DNA from: Periplaneta americana | Taxonomy: Eukaryota > Arthropoda > Insecta > Blattodea > Blattidae | Reading direction: 5' to 3' | Assembly: GCF_040183065.1 (NCBI RefSeq) | Contig: NC_091128.1 | Location: forward strand, 171,403,244-171,467,243 | Length of the DNA stretch: 64,000 bases | Shown: in pieces, positions 1 through 9,950 of the stretch | How positions within the stretch are numbered: the stretch's first letter is position 1 | Layout: each line of letters starts with the position of its first letter | Program-made: the position numbers and the translations under genes | The notes under the pieces: model-generated | Database searches by the model: none | What the model was told of the DNA's origin: nothing | What the model saw: the letters and a program-made list of their open reading frames with translations, nothing else

Positions 1-127
1 TGTCAAAAGGAAAAAGACAACTGATATATCATATTTCATGTAAATTTTATGAAGTTAAGTCCATAGTTTTGTTAATTAGCAGCATTTTTTTTTCATGCAT
101 AAATGTGTAACAACGCCCGGCATAAAC

Positions 128-466
128 AAAATAAATGGTTCACTGGTAATGTACTTAAACTAAATACGGATAAAACCAATACAATTCCGTTTCAGACCCA
201 GTGAAAAACAAATAGCAATACAATATTAAAACTGTATTTCGACACCGGCATCCTTTATTTCTGCTCCTTCTGTCCTTACTGCTTATACAAGAAGACGATG
301 AGCTGTAGCTTATAAGAAGTAGGCCTATTTCGAAGACAAACGATTAATCAAATAAATGGTTCACTAGTAATAAAGTTAAACTAAATACGGATAAAACCGC
401 TACAATTCCGTTTCAAACCTAGTAATAGCAATCAAATATTAAAATTGTATTTCGACACTCGCATCC
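128..466 (+). repeat. Pair of ~120-bp direct repeats
   Basis: Two copies (about 128-253 and 350-466) of the same A+T-rich segment lie 220 bp apart. Both begin AAATAAATGGTTCACT and end near CGACAC followed by CGCATCC or CGGCATCC. They differ by scattered substitutions and a small indel. No coding potential is visible. This may be a local duplication or two ends of an unknown repeat. Confidence 0.75.
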
Positions 467-535
467 AAAATAATGCAAAACTCTGGGGTAGGTCGTATTG
501 TTGTTAGTATTTTGACTGGAAGGACATGAAAGAAC

Positions 536-624
536 ATAATTGAGCACCCAGGTGCAATAATGGGGTAAGTATGAATATATTTCGTAACTACTTACCCCAT
601 TATTGTACGTGGGTGCTCAATTAT
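536..624. repeat. Hairpin, ~36-bp inverted arms
   Basis: Arms beginning ATAATTGAGCACCCA on the left and ending TGGGTGCTCAATTAT on the right are near-perfect inverted copies around a 17-nt loop. This looks like a small foldback or palindromic MITE. The GGGTGCTCAATTA motif recurs near 42900 and 50390, so it belongs to a dispersed family. Confidence 0.8.
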
Positions 625-1310
625 ACACTAATAATTATCTGTGGTGCCACAGCCCTTGAAAGGCTCAGACAGACCAGCCGGCTGTTGGCCTCACGTTCAC
701 ATTTCGATAATAATTATACTTTACTGTAACAAAAAAACTGAAAGCGTGTTTTGTCATGTTTCACCCACGTTACAAGCTTGGAGGTAAAGGTTGTTTACTA
801 CAGATAGGGCCTACTTTCATTCTATATCTTATGGTATAGTAAATAGTTTGCAACGTGTAGAGACTGGAAAAACAATTTAATAAAATCATCCGAATCATAC
901 TCGTTCATTTTATAGGCAATCTTGCAGGTCGCATTTAAAAGAACCTAGGAATATTAACATTTTCTTCAGTATATTTGCTAGGACTTCTTGTCATACTACA
1001 TGGCAATTTTGCTTAGGTTATTCTTTTAAGCATTCCTTCTAGGAATAGCTCAAGTGTTTTAAATTTAGCATACATAAGTTTAGATTAAGTTTCTAGCACG
1101 TATTTGACGAAATACTAGGTTTTTCCACTTCAGTTTAACTGATTTATGCAAACGAAATTAAGACAGCTGACGATTCTAATGTCAGTTATCACCACGCCCA
1201 CTTTGTTTTGGGCGCATAAGTTCATTACCGACGGTCGTTCAATTTTCTTCAAACATGGCGGCGCAATGACCACTCTATATCTTTCTCTTTCTAACTCGTT
1301 GCTTACAGTT
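625..1310. other. Unannotated intergenic stretch
   Basis: No gene, transposase or tRNA-like segment is recognisable here. An open frame at 1146-1475 overlaps the foldback element at 1311 and is not credible as a gene. Confidence 0.5.
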
Positions 1311-1575
1311 GTTTCGGTAAATAACCATCGTCAGAGCCTACTGGATCATAGCGTCATCTTGATATCGCTGCCTGTTGTTCTCAACACACAGATCAATTTC
1401 AGAACACACTCAATATTTAACTCCACATTACAACACACAAACACACCCATACAACAGGCAGCGATATCAAGATAACGATATGATCCAGTAGGCTCTGACA
1501 ATGGTGTATATACTGAAACAACTGTAAGCCCACGTGCTTAAATATATAACACTAGTAAGTTGCCCATTTATCAAT
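1311..1575. mobile_element. Foldback element, family F, diverged copy
   Basis: Left arm (about 1311-1387) and right arm (about 1455-1535) are inverted copies, containing GCTTACAGTTGTTTCGG and the inverse ACTGAAACAACTGTAAGCC. The loop contains ACACACAGATCAATTTCAG. The same blocks in the same order occur in the much larger palindrome at 33467-33968, so the two are one family. The distal end (ACACTAGTAAGTT) also resembles the fragments at 7561 and 43606. Confidence 0.75.
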
Positions 1576-1810
1576 CTTCTACAATAGTATTGCATTTACG
1601 TTGGACCTGTAGGCAAAGATTGTGGTCAAACCTATACATTATTTATTTCCATAAAAATAAGTTTTGAAATGTGTCATATCATTTTCAGAGACACTGTAGT
1701 AAAGTTACTTTCCATGTATGAAGAGAGCAAGTCATTGGCCAAAAAACGACTGATCCTGCTGTAATGGGTTCACACCCTGTAACAGCTACCTATCTTGTAA
1801 TGAGTTCTTG

Positions 1811-2230
1811 CTATCTTATGCATATACTAGTGTTTGAATTAGTACTATAAAGATAGTGCTCTGTATCTTTTGTAAATTTGACCTTAGGCTCCAATTTGTA
1901 CAGGAGCCATCTTGCAATGTCACCAAACGGTGCTCTGTAACGTATCACGAACTTCTCATCCAGATATGGAGGGGCAGGAGGATGTCTGCTTAATAGATGC
2001 ACTGTGAACATGGTGCGCCATTGTGGCCAAGATGTTAGACCGTAGAGACGAGCAGCCAGGTTCTGCACTCCAAACAAGCCTGGCACCTTATGAACCAAAT
2101 ATGGTGCTTTTTCAAGTATTTGCTGTGTGGGTTCTTGGCCTGCATTGTAATACCATTCTCGAGGATGGTAACGTCGATAGCTGTTCAACCACAGATCAAG
2201 AAATCTAGCATCTGGATGAGCCACTAAAAC
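1811..2230 (-). CDS. GT32 gene exon 3 (C-terminal)
   Basis: The acceptor TTTTCAG precedes GTTTTAGTGG; the frame reads VLVAHPDARFLDLWL and runs to a stop at 1811. It encodes the C-terminal part of the glycosyltransferase (139 residues plus stop), including a W/Y-rich helix region and PYLVHKVPGLFGVQN. Confidence 0.88.
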   Translation of the reverse strand, partial: VLVAHPDARFLDLWLNSYRRYHPREWYYNAGQEPTQQILEKAPYLVHKVPGLFGVQNLAARLYGLTSWPQWRTMFTVHLLSRHPPAPPYLDEKFVIRYRAPFGDIARWLLYKLEPKVKFTKDTEHYLYSTNSNTSICIR

Positions 2231-5200
2231 CTGAAAATTAAACAGCAAATAATAATAATTATAATAATATTGTACTAAGACTAGGTATATGATTATGTCT
2301 CGTGACCAGAATATTGTACGAAATGGAACTATAAAAATTGGAGATTTATCTTTTGAAGAGGTGTAAAAATTCAAATATCTTGGAGCAACAGTAACAAATA
2401 TAAATGACACTCTGGAGGAAATTAAACGCAGAATAAATATGGGAAATGCCTGTTATTATTTGGTTGAGAAGCTTTTGTCATCTAGTCTGCTGTCAAAAAA
2501 TCTGAAAGAATTTATGAAACAATTTCAAGGAAAAATTATTCCAGGGTCGGGTATTGATCCCGGGAGCCTTCGCTTAGTGCACGAACACTCTACCGACTGA
2601 GCTACCCCAGGAACTATACACAACACCGTCACAATTTTTCCTTTTATATCCACACAACTCACATGAGCTGACAAGACGCCAGAACTCAACTGTGAGTGTG
2701 CACACAAATACTGTGTGACTTTAAATTGTGGCTTTCTGTTAACGTACCTCCAGTAACGAATGTATTATACAAATCTGGCTTTCAGGTACCGGTACCCAGC
2801 CCCAGAACAATTTTCCTTGAAATTATTCAAACCTGCTTTACAGGGAGCTACTACCTGAAAGCCAGATGTGTATAATTTATAAAATAGTTATATTACCGGT
2901 TGTTCTGTATGGCTGTGAAACTTGGACTCTCACTTTGAGAGAGGAACAGAGATTGAGGGTGTTTGAGAATAAGGTTCTTAGGGAAATATTTGGGGCTAAG
3001 AGGGATGAAGTTACAGGAGAATGGAGAAAGTTACACAACGCAGAGCTGCACAGATTGTATTCTTCACCTCACATAATTAGGAACATTAAATCCAGACGTT
3101 TGAGGTGGGCAGGACATGTAGCATGTATGGGCGAATCCAGAAATGCATATAGAGTGTTAGTTGGGAGACCGGAGGGAAAAAGACCTTTGGGGAGGCCGAG
3201 ACGTAGATAACAAGGTTATGGTGGAGGTTAAATAGATGGGTAGTTTAACCTTATTGTTATTGGGTAAACTATGAAAACAAAATAAATAAATATATCATAC
3301 ATCACCTGAGTCCCCATATATTCTCCATTCGGCCATCCCACCACCATTTCAAAATGACGGAAGCGGTCCAGTGAACGCAGCACCAACGTATCTGAGTCTA
3401 TGTAGATTCCTCCGCATCCCATCAACACTTGAATTCTAGCCACATCTGTCGCATGGTATATGGAGCTCAACGGCTGTCCAAACACGTGTGTAGGTCTTGG
3501 CTGATACACCAGTTGCAGTGAGGTGTTTGGAAACGACATTTGCTGAAGAACAGTCCAGTAATAACCCCCGAATTTTTCGGCATCATTGTGGATGTACACG
3601 ACCTCTGGTTGTTGAACCTGAATAAACCATCAGTAAATCCTGAAGAAGTATATTGTGACAGCGACGTGAGATTCGAACTCACGACCAGCGTCCCGCAAGA
3701 GAGAAGATCGCGCGGAGCACTTTGGGACGGCGCGCGGCGGAGAGGAGAGAGGGGGTGTATTACGTCAACGCGACGAGAGTGCGCGCGCATCTGGTGCTGG
3801 TAGAGAGGAGAGGGCTCTGGATTTTTCTGGAGTGCAATCTCTGAGACGCGTCGAACTTTCGAGGCTACGTCGCTGTGATTATAAAAGAAGAAATGCCAGC
3901 GAACTCGAGCAGTCATTCATGATTAGTTCAGTCAGTAAGCCAGTGAACAGAGCAAGCCAGTCTTGTGTACCGGAGTTTGACTCGAGTGTGCGTTCGCAAC
4001 TGCGTCAGCATCCGAAGGCCTGAGTTCGAGTGCAGTGGACCGCACTTGGAGGGACCTGAGTTCGAGTGCAGTGGACCGCAGTTGGAGGGACCTGAGTTCG
4101 AGTACAGTGAACTGTCTCTGAAGGTCTGTGGTTCGAGATACTGTGAACTCGAGTGACTGAGATAGAAGAACTGTGAACTGAGAACTGATAGTTCTGATTT
4201 GTAAATAGTGCTTTGTAAATATTAGTTAAGATTAACAGTTCATTGTTGTTCGTACTAGTCCAAGTAAATTGTCACTGTCGTCGGTGGAGTGCTATAACGA
4301 ATATTGTGTTGAGTGAAAATCCAATTGTTGACTAGAGCGTTTAAGGCGAATTGTAGAAAGGAATTATTATTGGAAGAATAAAATCCTATTGTTGAGTTTG
4401 AAATAAAGTTACAATATCTACCTATTCTGCATATAAAATTGGTACTTATACATTTATGTATCTATTAAAATCTAAATTTCCCGAAGTTAGTGATGCAAAA
4501 CTGAAAGAATTTTTATAGAAGCACAAATTAATATTGAATGATTAAAGCTTTGAGAAACTGTTAAATCCACCAGAAAAAGTCAGCCTGGAAATCATTAAAA
4601 AAATATCTGTTGTTTTCTCGGAAATCACACAACAGAAAACTATTGTGAAACAGTGATCTTATGAATTCATACAAAGCAACATGTCTGGACTCCCACCTAA
4701 ACTTCTTCCGAAAACTTTCTGGCTTACAGTGATGAACATGAAGAGCATTTTCATTAGCAAGATTTCTATGATGGAATGGAGTTACCAAGGCAACTAGAGT
4801 TCTAGTATGCTGACCGACCACAACTGGCCCATGAAGAGACATTCCAAAGGCAAAATATACCCAAAAATCATCATATAAAACTTTTTAAGTAAGCCAAAAT
4901 GAGGTGTATATTTATCATTTAACATTATGTAAGCACTAATTCTGTAAAAACTTTAAACGTGTGTCGCAAAAAAAAAAAAACCTGCCTGATGGAAAAAATC
5001 TGAAAGCATATTTGAACTCAGCATGACAAATACACTTAGATTCAGTTAATTTAGTTCTTGTGAAAGAAAAAAAGTTTTATTTTGCCGGCCAGTGTTTTGC
5101 ATAAATTTCAGCCTAGTAAACTGTTGTGTGAATCTCTTTCCCTTTGGTCTCACTCCCCACATTTCAGCCCCACTTTGATGGTTAATTCTCAAGCCAACAA

Positions 5201-5955
5201 AGTACCAGATGATAATGAAAACCGAAGGCATATCACCCAATGAACATTTGGTTACTATCCCTCCTGGAATAATGAAAGTATTTCGTACTGGTACTCATCT
5301 CTTTTGTCTCTCTTTAATTTTGAAAGTTTTCAACACAGAAGAAATAATATTGATATAAAATGCCTCCATAATTTATTAACAAGTTCTGTAAATAGTCATC
5401 TACTGTCCAGGATAGCAATACATGTACCAAGAGAGAACTGCAGGACCAGTAAAACATTTAATATAAACTATGCTAGGACATATTATAAGTATTCTGCACT
5501 TCTTAGAATCTGTTCCTTCTATAATAAACTGAGCAATATTGACATCTTTCAGGATAGAGCCACACTCTTGAGAGAAATAAATACCGATAGCTTTCAAAAC
5601 ACTCCATAAGTATTTTGCTAATAAATAGGTTTTAACTGGTTTGCATATTGTATTTTTGGTCTTCTTTCTTAAATTATTTCATATCAATTATCATTACTAA
5701 CTCGCTCCTAATTCTGTTACATTGCTGATTTAACGTAGGTCTAGTCCCTCATCAGCTATTGTATTATTGTTATTAATCTGTGACTAGTTATTTGCATTTC
5801 ATCACTTGCTCTATTACTTTAATATAATCTAAGTTTTCTTCATACTGTAAATACTTTTGTTTTTGTTTACCGAGATTTACATGTAATATTTGCTTGATAT
5901 CTTTTGTTGAGTAGTATTGGATTGTAAATGTTTAAATTTAAGTTTAAATTACTAT

Positions 5956-6007
<52 letters not shown>

Positions 6008-8745
6008 CTACTGTTTTCTTCACTTTACTCTGTAATTACATTGTTGAGTGGATTAAATAAATAAATTATTCTCTATTCCAAGGTATCATTCTATAAGTTA
6101 GGTCCCCACTGAATATGAGTTCTCTTGAATGCCTAATATTCTGTAATTTTGGATTCCAAAGGCTATTATTTATCAATTTTAGGATTCCTGTTTTGGTCTC
6201 AGTCTAAACAAAGAGATCTAGGTAGCCGAGTACAAGTAATATCTCAAAAGAACCAGTAGGAGTTATATTAATGGCTCCTGTTGTAGACACGCCAATCTTT
6301 GAATTTTCGTAAGAGAGATCTGACATGTTTTGTGTGCTGTCCAAGGTCACCAGACCAAAGCAGCATATGATACTAAGAGGACTGATCACAGCAGTACATC
6401 CAATGAACCCACTTAGGTGTCTCAGTCACCAAGATTTTTGAAAAGAGGGAACATAGTAAGTTATCATGGCAATCTTCACTGATACAAAACACAGAATCGT
6501 TACAGAAATTAGAGTCATTTCTTTCCCATTTTCTCACTTAAGGGGAGAAGGATTCAGAAACATCTGTTTGTCAGCATTCTTATCATGGGCGATTTTTAAA
6601 CATCTTAGGCCTACAAATAAAATGAAATTTAATCAAATCTTCGATCCCGCTAGGCACCAAATATGGGACTGATGCCTGATTTGTGTTGCGCTATTTCATG
6701 ATGAAATAAAACTGAGAGATGTTATGACTTTACAAATTTGCAATATCTGGAGAAATAAATAATTAAGCCAGTTTTCGTGAGGTTGAAGATCTGTGACAAG
6801 TTAAGTTTGGTTTGTTCAGGCTTTTGACACACATTGTATACGGTACCTATACATTTATTAACTCTAACATTTTTCCCAACTCTATTTTAAGTTCTAGCTG
6901 CCAACAAGAAAGCTGTTCACAATGTCACTAAAAACAATGTGAGCTATGGAAACTGTGTACTTTATTTGTGTAAAAAACATTTAGATATTAAATTTGTATG
7001 TGCTGGAGTATTTTGCTCAAAAAATAATGTAGAGTCACTGGAATGAAAAACTGATGTACATTTTTTTAAAGTAATGTAAAAATGTTTGGTGATAAAATTT
7101 AATTGAACAAAATTGCCCAGCCTTGTTAATCCAGGTCACAAAAAATATCTTGATAATGCTAGGGTTAATATTAAATTTGCTTTTATTCTGGATCTTTGTG
7201 GTCACCCTCATTGAGGGCAGATTATTATGTTAAAAAATAAAATCATGAATACAGAATACCAAAATATCAATTTGCCACTGCCCCTGTAAGATACCCAATC
7301 CGACTTTCTGTAGCCTATGTCTTGCATGTAAGCTACTGGTACGCTTCTTGATAGGTAAATAGATAGGAAGCGAGTTTTTGTAAGGTCTAGGATGATTAGT
7401 CACAGATTAGGTTTGGTTTATTTTGGCTTTTGGTATGCCTTGATTATACGCTTTTTGGTAGAGAGGTAGGGCTAGACAGATTTGCCCAGGCCCAGGGCCA
7501 AACAAAGGAGTGCTTTCCCATTTATCCTTAATTAATTTAAAATACCACAATCATGTGTACTAGTTAATTAATTAACTAGTGGACTTACTCGTGTTAATTA
7601 TGTAAGATTTGTGCGAACTAGTATGTACTAGTACGTCCCTTTATTTTGAATCTTCGATCTCGCCACGCACCATACACGGGACTGACATTTGATTTGTGTT
7701 GCGTTATTTCATGATGAAATGAAACTGTGAGATGGTATAACTTTACAAATATACATATATCTCTGGAAATATAAATAAGAGCGTTTTCGTAACGTCGAGG
7801 ATTAGTAACAGGTTAGGTTTCGTTTGTTCAGACTTTTGATAAACTTTGCAATATTACCTACGCTTTTTGGTAGAAAGGTACACAAATAAGATTTACCCTG
7901 GACCGAAGAAAGTCGAGTGCTTTCCCGCGTAGTGCAACATAATGGTGGTCTCACTAACATACGTGATAAATTCGTGTGAAAATGTCTGAGAAAAATCATT
8001 GGTCCGGTAGGCCTATATAAAAAAACGAAGGTATTTGGGGCGAGATAAATGGGTTTATAGTTTTCACAGTGATCACCTCTTGTCTTTAGCGTTGTGTGCT
8101 ACAAAAGTTTGAGATTATTTACGCAAAAAATAGGAAAGATTGGAAAGCTGGGTTTGCAGTGAAATATCTGCCCTTGGGCAGAACAGAAGGTCAATGTTAC
8201 TTATGTCGCCCACTATAGAGACAGGCCAATTTTACACATATTTAGTTAACTTGTTGCTTCTTTGACAGGTTAGGTTTGGTTAGTTTAGGTTTTTGTTATA
8301 GCCTACCTTGCATATACGATTATAGCGCAACATTGGCAGTGATAAAAGTTAAATATTCATTCAGTGGGCGTTGGATACTCTACATGAATTAATGAATTAC
8401 AAATGATTTAAGCACGTTTTTCCCCCGTATGTTACGTAGGAATAACGGGATCGAAGATTCGCCTTATTTATTAATACACATTAGCCTATTTTCACTTCAC
8501 ATATTAACAAACTTAACCTTTAATGCTGATAGTATACTCAGGAATGGTATGAATTCCAATGAATTCTTGCCGAACAATATAAAATGCACTATATTAGGCA
8601 CAATAAGGTCTGGAGATCCAGTCACATTGTCAAAGTTGTCAAATCCATGCTTTGTAGCAAAATAAACATTTTCTAACATCAAACGAAGCCAGATCAAACA
8701 TATTAAAAATAACGTTACAACACAAAACACATATCGCCTCCTCAT
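1811..8745 (-). CDS. GT32 / alpha-1,4-GalT-like glycosyltransferase gene, complete, three exons
   Basis: Predicted 319-residue type II Golgi enzyme that would transfer a sugar from a nucleotide-sugar donor. Exons are 8518-8745, 3306-3617 and 1811-2230 (228, 312 and 420 nt), all phase 0, with GT..AG junctions. Residues 5-24 form a signal anchor. PNIVHFI at about 50-56 starts the glycosyltransferase sugar-binding fold. The block GGIYIDSDTLVL at about 145-156 contains the DxD metal/donor motif (D150, D152). HPDARFL opens the last exon, as in A4GALT-like proteins. The ATG at 8743-8745 precedes MRRR and the membrane anchor, a usual layout. Intron 1 is about 4.9 kb and carries a solo LTR and other repeats; intron 2 holds a LINE split by a SINE. 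The family assignment (PF04488-like) is firm. The acceptor sugar is unknown, and whether it is an A4GALT or alpha-1,4-GlcNAc-type paralogue cannot be decided from sequence alone. Confidence 0.85.
2281..3215 (+). mobile_element. RTE-like LINE fragment, split by a SINE
   Basis: Plus-strand remnants of the reverse-transcriptase thumb ([11 protein letters not shown] region about 2370-2520) and the conserved C-terminus (VILPVVLYGCETWTL and GHVACMGESR, about 2885-3210) flank a 353-bp SINE insertion at 2521-2873. The C-terminal frame closes at 3210 after GRPRRR. An in-frame TAA near 2367 shows it is dead. It sits in intron 2 of the GT32 gene, in the opposite orientation. A second copy of this family lies inverted at 28790-29222. 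Confidence 0.85.
2521..2873. mobile_element. Inverted-dimer tRNA-derived SINE (family S1)
   Basis: A minus-strand tRNA-like head (box A TAGCTCAGTCGGTAGAG and a box-B-like GATCAATACCCG, both in reverse complement, about 2540-2612) is followed by a spacer and then a plus-strand tail ending CTGAAAGCCAGAT. The flanking direct repeat AATTTAT(G/A)AAA at 2509-2519 and 2874-2884 fits a target-site duplication. The related LINE at 28790-29222 lacks this insert at the same position, giving an empty site. Confidence 0.8.
3306..3617 (-). CDS. GT32 gene exon 2 (DxD exon)
   Basis: The acceptor CAG at 3620-3618 precedes GTTCAACAACC, and the donor is CAG/GTGATG with G3306 as the last coding base. The exon encodes residues 77-180, with VYIHNDAEKFGGYYW, HATDVARIQVL and the DSD metal-binding motif. 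Its acceptor is only about 36 bp from the start of a solo LTR. Confidence 0.9.
3880..3918 (+). promoter_or_regulatory. LTR core promoter: TATA box and initiator
   Basis: TATAAAA at 3880-3886 is followed about 30 bp later by TCATTC (3913-3918), an arthropod initiator-type sequence. A second initiator-like TCAGTC lies at 3928. Spacing is right for RNA polymerase II start within the LTR. Polyadenylation signals AATAAA follow at 4377-4382 and 4403-4408. Confidence 0.6.
4018..4125 (+). repeat. Three ~36-bp tandem repeats inside the LTR
   Basis: Units start CCTGAGTTCGAGTGCAGTGG. The first two are nearly identical (one C/G difference in CCGCACTTGG versus CCGCAGTTGG) and the third is diverged. They lie downstream of the LTR start site, in the transcribed leader. 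Confidence 0.85.
4418..5224. other. Intron sequence, no recognised feature
   Basis: A+T-rich DNA of GT32 intron 1. A minus-strand open frame of 93 codons at 4561-4842 matches nothing I recognise. A 13-A run lies at about 4968-4980. Confidence 0.5.
5280..6064 (+). mobile_element. LINE 3' end (CR1/Jockey-like), ORF2 C-terminus
   Basis: An open stretch at about 5304-5609 contains RRNNIDIKCLHNLLTSSVNS and IDIFQDRATLLREI, the post-RT C-terminal region of non-LTR elements. A 3' UTR follows with a (TA)n tract at about 5958-6005, ending GATTAAATAAATAAATTATTC. It is truncated at its 5' end and lies in GT32 intron 1. Confidence 0.7.
5958..6006. repeat. (TA)n microsatellite
   Basis: About 24 uninterrupted TA units, within the 3' UTR of the LINE copy. 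Confidence 0.95.
6065..6629. other. Intron sequence, no recognised feature
   Basis: Part of GT32 intron 1. No coding or repeat signature was identified. Confidence 0.45.
6630..6850 (+). repeat. Dispersed repeat R1, copy 1
   Basis: Begins TCTTCGATCCCGCTAGGCACC and continues with TTTCATGATGAAAT and an AGTTTGGTTTGTTCAGGCTTTTG block. It aligns over about 210 bp with 7648-7870. Its distal GGTTAGGTTTGGTT-type module recurs alone at 7375-7455 and 8245-8325, and inverted near 52815 and 55850. Confidence 0.75.
7375..7455 (+). repeat. Dispersed repeat R1, partial copy
   Basis: Contains GATTAGGTTTGGTTTATTTTGG followed by TACGCTTTTTGGTAGA, matching the distal half of the 6630 and 7648 copies. Confidence 0.65.
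7561..7612 (+). repeat. Foldback family F, terminal fragment
   Basis: TTAATTAATTAACTAGTGGACTTACTCGTGTTAATTATGTAA-like sequence matches the outer end of the 33467-33968 palindrome with few differences. Only the tip is present. Confidence 0.6.
7648..7870 (+). repeat. Dispersed repeat R1, copy 2
   Basis: Starts TCTTCGATCTCGCCACGCACC and parallels 6630-6850 through TTTCATGATGAAATGAAACTG and CAGGTTAGGTTTCGTTTG. The copies are diverged by roughly one base in five to ten. Confidence 0.75.
8245..8325 (+). repeat. Dispersed repeat R1, partial copy
   Basis: GACAGGTTAGGTTTGGTTAG followed by TTGCATATACG, the distal R1 module. Confidence 0.6.
8518..8745 (-). CDS. GT32 gene exon 1 (start, membrane anchor)
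   Basis: ATG at 8745-8743 opens MRRRYVFCVVTLFLICLIWL, a short basic N-terminus and a single membrane span, then a luminal stem and PNIVHFI. The donor AAAG/GTTAAGT follows G8518; phase 0 joins to exon 2. A clean hAT MITE lies about 310 bp upstream. Confidence 0.85.
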
Positions 8746-9055
8746 CCTAACCTTCGAAATAAATACTAATTTCCGGTAATTTAAAAATTACGTGATTAAC
8801 ATTTATGAGAATGTCTGTAGACTATGGATTACATAACATTTGACACTTGCACGGAGACACCACAGTCTAGTATATACAGTGACGAAGCTCAATACGTAGT
8901 AAATATGCATCCATAGATAGTTGCTAACCACTAGGGTCGCTAATATCGCCTCATTACAGACCACAATATCTGGTATAAGTATTCTTATACTGTATACAGA
9001 CCTAGATCATACTGTACCTATACTATACTGTACTACTGTATTCTATGATCTAGGG

Positions 9056-9281
9056 CAGTGGTCGTCAGCACTCGCTGAAATGTGCAAAGGGTACGCGGTG
9101 CTGTCCCGTGTGCACTGTTGTGCAACAGGGAGAGATAGAGAGCATACCCGCTAGCAGCTACGGAGTGCATCCTAGTCAAGAGGAGTAGAATATTCTATTC
9201 TACTCCTCTTGATCCTAGTGTACTGCGTTTTCCGCGGGTAAGAGAGACTAGCCCCAGCGTGCTCTGTGCTGACGACCCCTG
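9056..9281. mobile_element. hAT MITE, 226 bp, 8-bp TSD
   Basis: Terminal inverted repeats CAGTGGTCGTCAGCAC at the left and GTGCTGACGACCCCTG at the right are flanked by the perfect duplication ATCTAGGG (9048-9055 and 9282-9289). An internal hairpin (about 9176-9213, AAGAGGAGTAGAATA and its inverse) sits in the middle. It has no coding capacity. Confidence 0.92.
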
Positions 9282-9395
9282 ATCTAGGGTACAGACAATG
9301 CGAAACAGGACAAGTACCGGCACAGTCTATTGTTCCTAGCACCCTCACAACTCAAGCTTCGTGACTGTATAATATACTACTAGACTGTGGAGACA

Positions 9396-9665
9396 CTACT
9401 GCGTTCCCTCACGTAGCGGAGGAAGGCGTGAAATGGCGACTGATCTCGGCAGTATGTCTCCCTCCACATAAATTCGTACACGTGTTCTTCGAGAATTCTG
9501 CTCTGGAGTATGTCGATGCGAGGTAAATATCGCTCCATCCGTGACCCGCAACAAGTCTATGGTCATGTGTGTGTACCCGGCCTGGTTGAGGTTATTGTAC
9601 CCAGGCCATTCGTCCGTCCAAATCTCGGTGCCAGGAGGAACATGTTGTTGAATTACCGGTATCAA
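9396..9665 (-). pseudogene. Merlin (IS1016/IS1595-type) transposase fragment
   Basis: The reverse strand reads IPVIQQHVPPGTEIWTDEWPGYNNLNQAGYTHMTID, which is characteristic of the ISXO2-like DDE domain of Merlin elements; the Asp of WTDEW is a catalytic position. The family signature after this point is lost, so the frame is frameshifted or decayed. A SINE truncates it at the N-terminal side near 9666. Confidence 0.8.
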
Positions 9666-9950
9666 TGCGAATCTGGCTTTCAGGTAGAAGCTCCCTGTGA
9701 AGGAAAAATTGTTTCGGAGCCGAGTTTCGATCCCGGGATCCTTCGCTTAGCGCACGAATGCTCTACCGGCTGAGCTACCCTAGGAACTATACACTACACC
9801 GTTACAATTCTCCCCTTATATCCACACAACTCAAATGGGCTGATAAGACGCCAGAAACCCAAACAGAAAGCCACAATTTAAGCCTAGGTCAGGATTTAAG
9901 TCACACAGAATTGTGTGCACTCAGAGTTGGGTTTCTGTTTGACGAGAGGC
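9666..9950 (-). mobile_element. tRNA-derived SINE, family S1
   Basis: The reverse complement carries a tRNA-like head (TAGCTCAGCCGGTAGAGC and the box-B-like GGGATCGAAACTCG), then a tail ending CTGAAAGCCAGATTCGC, matching the copies at 2521 and 57945. The upstream part contains a self-inverted block (AGAAACCCAAACAGAAAG versus GTTGGGTTTCTGTTTG). It interrupts the Merlin relic. Confidence 0.8.

Larger units (their letters stand above)
3654..4413 (+). mobile_element. Solo LTR (gypsy-like), 760 bp
   Basis: Starts TGTGACAG and ends GTTACA, flanked by a perfect 4-bp duplication ATAT (3650-3653 and 4414-4417). It carries its own core promoter and polyadenylation signals, and no internal retrotransposon body remains, so it is a solo LTR left by recombination. 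It lies in intron 1 of the GT32 gene, antisense to it. The 4-bp TSD suggests a Gypsy-type integrase. No internal coding region exists to confirm the clade. Confidence 0.85.

Noticed and set aside
1146-1475. 109-codon open frame
   Set aside because: It runs into the foldback palindrome and resembles nothing known.
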